Below are positions 61,066 to 64,000 of a stretch of DNA of 64,000 bases, piece after piece (the first letter of the stretch is position 1; each line of letters starts with the position of its first letter). Below the pieces are notes generated by a model, which saw only the letters and a program-made list of their open reading frames with translations, made no database searches and was not told the DNA's origin. Made by a program: the position numbers and the translations under genes. Source of the stretch: Rhodovarius lipocyclicus (GTDB taxonomy: Bacteria > Pseudomonadota > Alphaproteobacteria > Acetobacterales > Acetobacteraceae); assembly GCF_009900765.1 (NCBI RefSeq), contig NZ_JAAABL010000008.1, forward strand, positions 58,937-122,936. Direction: 5' to 3'.

Positions 61066-61548
61066 ATGACCCGCGCCGGACTCACGGAAAAGATCCTCGA
61101 CATCAAGCGCGAGAAGGGCTGGAGCTGGAAATACATCTGCGCCGAGATCGGCGGCATGTCCGACACGCTGATCGTGGGCGCGCTGCTGGGCCAGATGAAG
61201 CTGGTGAAGCCGCTGGCGGCCAAGGCGGCCTCCCTGTTCGGCCTGTCGGCCGCCGAGGAGGCGATGCTGAACGAAGTGCCCTATCGCGGCATGCCGATGC
61301 CGCCGACCGACCCGCTGATCTATCGCTTCTATGAAATGGTGATGGTGAACGGCCCGGCCTGGAAGGCCCTGATCGAGGAGGAATTCGGCGACGGCATCAT
61401 GTCCGCCATCGATTTCGATTTCGACTTCGAACGGATGGCGCATGCCAAGGGCGATCGGGTGAAGATCACCATGAGCGGGAAGTTCCTGCCCTATAAATAC
61501 TACGGCGCGGAGCAGGGGATCCCGGAATACGGGTTCAAGGAGGAGTAG
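61066..61548 (+). CDS. cynS: Cyanate hydratase (cyanase)
   Basis: The protein has 160 residues. An N-terminal helix-turn-helix-like part (AGLTEKILDIKREKGWSW) is followed by the catalytic domain with DPLIYRFYEMVMV (Arg and Glu) and DGIMSAIDFDFDF (Ser), plus PYRGMPMPPTDP. The enzyme turns cyanate and bicarbonate into CO2 and carbamate, which decays to ammonia. It is 15 bases after the ABC ATPase gene with AGGAGA upstream; the transporter and enzyme work as a cyanate use pathway. Confidence 0.96.
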   Translation: MTRAGLTEKILDIKREKGWSWKYICAEIGGMSDTLIVGALLGQMKLVKPLAAKAASLFGLSAAEEAMLNEVPYRGMPMPPTDPLIYRFYEMVMVNGPAWKALIEEEFGDGIMSAIDFDFDFERMAHAKGDRVKITMSGKFLPYKYYGAEQGIPEYGFKEE

Positions 61549-61560
61549 AGGAGGTGGGCC

Positions 61561-61581
61561 GAGGGGGGCGCCGCCCCCCTC
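61561..61581 (+). terminator. GC-rich hairpin after cynS
   Basis: GAGGGGGGC and GCCCCCCTC pair around a GCC loop, 12 bases after the cynS stop. It lacks a T-run, so it is a weak or Rho-assisted terminator or a palindromic repeat unit. Confidence 0.35.
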
Positions 61582-61770
61582 GGACTCCCCCCGCCAGGAG
61601 CCGAAAGGCCCCTGGACCCCATCGGTTTGGCACCGGTCCTGCCAGCGGTGTTCTTACTGATTTTTATCATGAAAATGGCGCCCCGCCTGCCAAGCTGAAG
61701 CGCTAATTCATGGGTTCCAAGGGTTGTTACAACCCTTGGCGGGGTCCAGGGGCGGCGCCCCTGGCCGGGG

Positions 61771-61825
61771 TTTGGGGGCGGAGCCCCCAAAGGGACCGCA
61801 CCCGGTTTGGGGGCGGAGCCCCCAA
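61771..61825 (+). repeat. Two identical 20-base hairpin repeat units
   Basis: TTTGGGGGCGGAGCCCCCAA occurs at 61771-61790 and again at 61806-61825. Each folds into an 8-bp stem with a GGA loop. A related GC-rich remnant lies downstream of ilvD near 63830-63875, so such units flank the gene on both sides. Confidence 0.7.
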
Positions 61826-61966
61826 CGGCGCACCCAAGCCCCCGCTTGGCCTTTTCCCCGCTTCGGGGTTACATCCCCCTGGTCAAGCCGGATAGCCAAG
61901 CCAGACCGGGCATCCGGCGCAGGCGTGGCGGCGGTTTGCTGCCCGTGAAGTCCAGGAACGCCGAAC

Positions 61967-63823
61967 ATGCCGACGTATCGCTCTCGCACCACCACCCATG
62001 GCCGCAACATGGCCGGCGCCCGCGGCCTGTGGCGCGCCACAGGCATGAAGGACGGCGATTTCGGCAAGCCGATCATCGCCGTGGTGAACAGCTTCACCCA
62101 GTTCGTGCCCGGCCATGTGCATCTGAAGGATCTGGGCCAGCTCGTGGCGCGCCAGATCGAGGCCGCCGGCGGTGTCGCCAAGGAATTCAACACCATCGCG
62201 GTGGATGACGGCATCGCCATGGGCCATGACGGCATGCTGTACAGCCTGCCCTCCCGCGATCTGATCGCCGACAGCGTGGAGTACATGGTCAACGCGCATT
62301 GCGCGGATGCCATGGTCTGCATCTCCAACTGCGACAAGATCACGCCGGGCATGCTGATGGCCTCCATGCGCCTCAACATTCCCACGGTGTTCGTCTCGGG
62401 CGGGCCGATGGAGGCCGGCAAGGTCGAATTCCGGGGCCACAAGCGCTCCATCGACCTGATCGATGCCATGATCATGGCCGCCGACAGCAACGTGACCGAT
62501 GCCGAGGTCGAGGTGATCGAGCGTTCGGCCTGCCCGACTTGCGGCAGCTGCTCGGGCATGTTCACCGCCAATTCCATGAACTGCCTGACCGAGGCGCTGG
62601 GCCTCGCGCTGCCGGGCAACGGCACGATCGTGGCCACCCACTCGGCTCGGCGCGCGCTGTTCGAGGAAGCCGGCCGGCTGATCGTGGAACTGTCGCGCCG
62701 GTATTACGAGACGGACGATGTCTCGGTGCTGCCGCGCAGCATCGCCACCGTGCCGGCCTTCCGCAACGCCATGTGCCTGGACATCGCCATGGGCGGGTCC
62801 ACCAACACCGTGCTGCACCTGCTGGCCGCAGCCCAGGAAGGCGGGGTCGCCTTCGACATGCTGGAGATCGACAAGCTCTCCCGCAAGGTGCCGGTGCTGT
62901 GCAAGGTGGCCCCCGCCGTGGCGAATGTGCATGTCGAGGACGTGCACCGCGCCGGCGGCATCATGGGCATCCTGGGTGAGCTGGACCGCGCGGGGCTGCT
63001 CGACACCTCCGTCAGCCGCATCGACGCGCCCAGCCTGGCCGAGGCCCTGGCCCATTGGGACGTGAAGCGCAGCGACGCCGAGCCCGTGCACACCCTGTTC
63101 AAGGCCGCCCCCGGCGGCGTGCCCAGCCAGACCGCCTTCAGCCAGTCCTCCCTGTGGGAGGAGCTGGACCTGGACCGCGAAAAGGGCGTGATCCGCGACG
63201 TGAACCATCCCTTCTCCAAGGATGGTGGGCTGGCGGTGCTGTACGGCAACATCGCGCTGGACGGCAGCATCGTGAAGACGGCGGGCGTGGATGCCTCCAT
63301 CCTCACCTTCTCCGGCCCCGCCCGCATCTTCGAGAGCCAGGATTCTGCCGTGGACGGCATCCTGGGCGGCAAGGTGAAGGCCGGCGACATCGTGCTCGTG
63401 CGCTATGAAGGCCCGCGCGGCGGCCCCGGCATGCAGGAAATGCTGTACCCGACCAGCTATCTGAAATCCAAGGGGCTGGGCAAGGCCTGCGCCCTGGTGA
63501 CCGACGGCCGCTTCTCCGGCGGTTCCTCGGGCCTGTCCATCGGCCACCTGTCGCCCGAAGCGGCCGAAGGCGGCAATGTGGGGCTGGTGGAGGAAGGCGA
63601 CATCATCGAAATCGACATCCCCAACCGCCGCATCCACCTGGCCGTCAGCGACGAAGTGCTCGCCACCCGCCGCGCCGCCATGGAAGCCCGGGGCGACGCC
63701 GCCTGGCAGCCCACCGAAAAGCGCACGCGCAACGTCTCCACCGCCCTGAAAGCCTACGGCGCCATGGCCACCAGCGCCGCCAAGGGCGCCGTGCGGGACC
63801 TGAACGCGCTACGGCGGCGGTAA
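61967..63823 (+). CDS. ilvD: Dihydroxy-acid dehydratase
   Basis: The protein has 618 residues. It starts [25 protein letters not shown], and iron-sulfur Cys lie in [10 protein letters not shown] and [26 protein letters not shown] and the C-terminal [14 protein letters not shown] complete the enzyme of isoleucine/valine synthesis. The length is normal. It is a single gene here, flanked by GC-rich palindromic repeats. Confidence 0.97.
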   Translation: MPTYRSRTTTHGRNMAGARGLWRATGMKDGDFGKPIIAVVNSFTQFVPGHVHLKDLGQLVARQIEAAGGVAKEFNTIAVDDGIAMGHDGMLYSLPSRDLIADSVEYMVNAHCADAMVCISNCDKITPGMLMASMRLNIPTVFVSGGPMEAGKVEFRGHKRSIDLIDAMIMAADSNVTDAEVEVIERSACPTCGSCSGMFTANSMNCLTEALGLALPGNGTIVATHSARRALFEEAGRLIVELSRRYYETDDVSVLPRSIATVPAFRNAMCLDIAMGGSTNTVLHLLAAAQEGGVAFDMLEIDKLSRKVPVLCKVAPAVANVHVEDVHRAGGIMGILGELDRAGLLDTSVSRIDAPSLAEALAHWDVKRSDAEPVHTLFKAAPGGVPSQTAFSQSSLWEELDLDREKGVIRDVNHPFSKDGGLAVLYGNIALDGSIVKTAGVDASILTFSGPARIFESQDSAVDGILGGKVKAGDIVLVRYEGPRGGPGMQEMLYPTSYLKSKGLGKACALVTDGRFSGGSSGLSIGHLSPEAAEGGNVGLVEEGDIIEIDIPNRRIHLAVSDEVLATRRAAMEARGDAAWQPTEKRTRNVSTALKAYGAMATSAAKGAVRDLNALRRR

Positions 63824-63887
63824 GGCGTGCCACGGGGGCCTTGCCCCCGGGCCCCCAGCCAGGGGCGCTGCCCTCTACAACCGTGAA

Positions 63888-63925
63888 CCTTGGTAACAGT
63901 TTAGACCGGCAGCCTAGGTAACAGT
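63888..63925. repeat. Near-identical direct repeats, possible IS end
   Basis: CCTTGGTAACAGT at 63888-63900 and CCTAGGTAACAGT at 63913-63925 differ at one base and are 25 bases apart. GGTAACAG motifs of this type occur near ends of IS481-like elements in my recollection, so an insertion sequence may begin here and extend beyond the window. No transposase is visible. Confidence 0.3.
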
Positions 63926-63935
63926 GTTGCTACGA

Positions 63936-63971
63936 CGTTCCGGGCTGGCTCGATCGAGCCAGCCCGGAACG
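63936..63971. repeat. 36-base perfect palindrome near window end
   Basis: The sequence from CGTTCCGGGCTGG to the centre TCGATCGA is perfectly mirrored, with an 18-base arm on each side and the axis between 63953 and 63954. It would form a cruciform or a long hairpin. It lies just after the direct repeats at 63888-63925. Confidence 0.75.
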
Positions 63972-64000
63972 GCGCAAGGTTCCGCTTTCGGCATCGAGCA

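Larger units (their letters stand above)
61549..61966 (+). other. 418-base intergenic region with GC-rich hairpins
   Basis: There is no gene. It contains GC-rich inverted repeats at 61561-61581 (9-bp arms), 61746-61764 (8-bp arms), and two identical 20-base hairpin units at 61771-61790 and 61806-61825. A less GC-rich stretch lies at about 61640-61720. The elements resemble dispersed palindromic repeats of Acetobacteraceae. The first may end cynS transcription, although there is no T-run. Confidence 0.6.

Overview
The window is GC-rich DNA of alphaproteobacterial character. Its gene families (Bug/TctC binding protein, SCO protein, CmpA/NrtA cyanate-nitrate importer with cyanase, DUF4260) and GC-rich palindromic repeats fit an Acetobacteraceae member such as Roseomonas. 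That placement is inference, because no rRNA gene is present. No CRISPR array, rRNA or integrase is visible.

Positions 1-31668 are a siphovirus-type prophage whose left end lies outside the window. In order it carries two DNA methyltransferases (the second fused to a ParB domain), a block of small minus-strand genes, a ParD/ParE toxin-antitoxin pair and the terminase subunits. It continues with a head-tail joiner, portal, an FCCH-domain structural protein, a prohead protease/major capsid fusion, DUF2190, a peptidoglycan hydrolase-like protein, a connector, a holin and tail proteins up to the tail tube. After an interruption the tail module resumes with frameshifted chaperones, tape measure, tail tip proteins and a beta-helix tail spike. 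Most genes overlap by 1-4 bases and run rightward.

The interruption (16144-23285) splits the tail module between tail tube and tail chaperone. It holds a tightly coupled five-gene operon: calcineurin-like metallophosphoesterase, GASH helical protein, zinc-finger TRAFAC GTPase, second GTPase, and GAP1. These are hallmarks of the predicted double-GTPase conflict systems, so this is probably a phage-borne defence or superinfection-exclusion cargo. I consider it the least characterised system in the window.

Directly after the tail spike (31795-40343) lies a complete Zorya type I operon, zorABCD. It is preceded by a ribbon-helix-helix regulator gene and a 34-codon ORF that overlaps both of its neighbours. 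A promoter with a palindrome between its -35 and -10 elements precedes this operon, which suggests autoregulation.

From about 40533 the sequence is ordinary chromosome. It contains a small cytochrome c, glutathione peroxidase, a Bug-type binding protein, a P-type ATPase with a CBS-BON partner, a flavin monooxygenase, a GST and tRNA-Thr. These are followed by a coupled coaBC-dut-moeB-like-dsrE run, wecB/wecC for UDP-ManNAcA, and a thioredoxin-TPR chaperone with a Lon-N protein. An SCO copper protein, a cyanate import and cyanase operon, and ilvD complete the set. The window ends in what may be the start of an insertion sequence, with a 36-base perfect palindrome.
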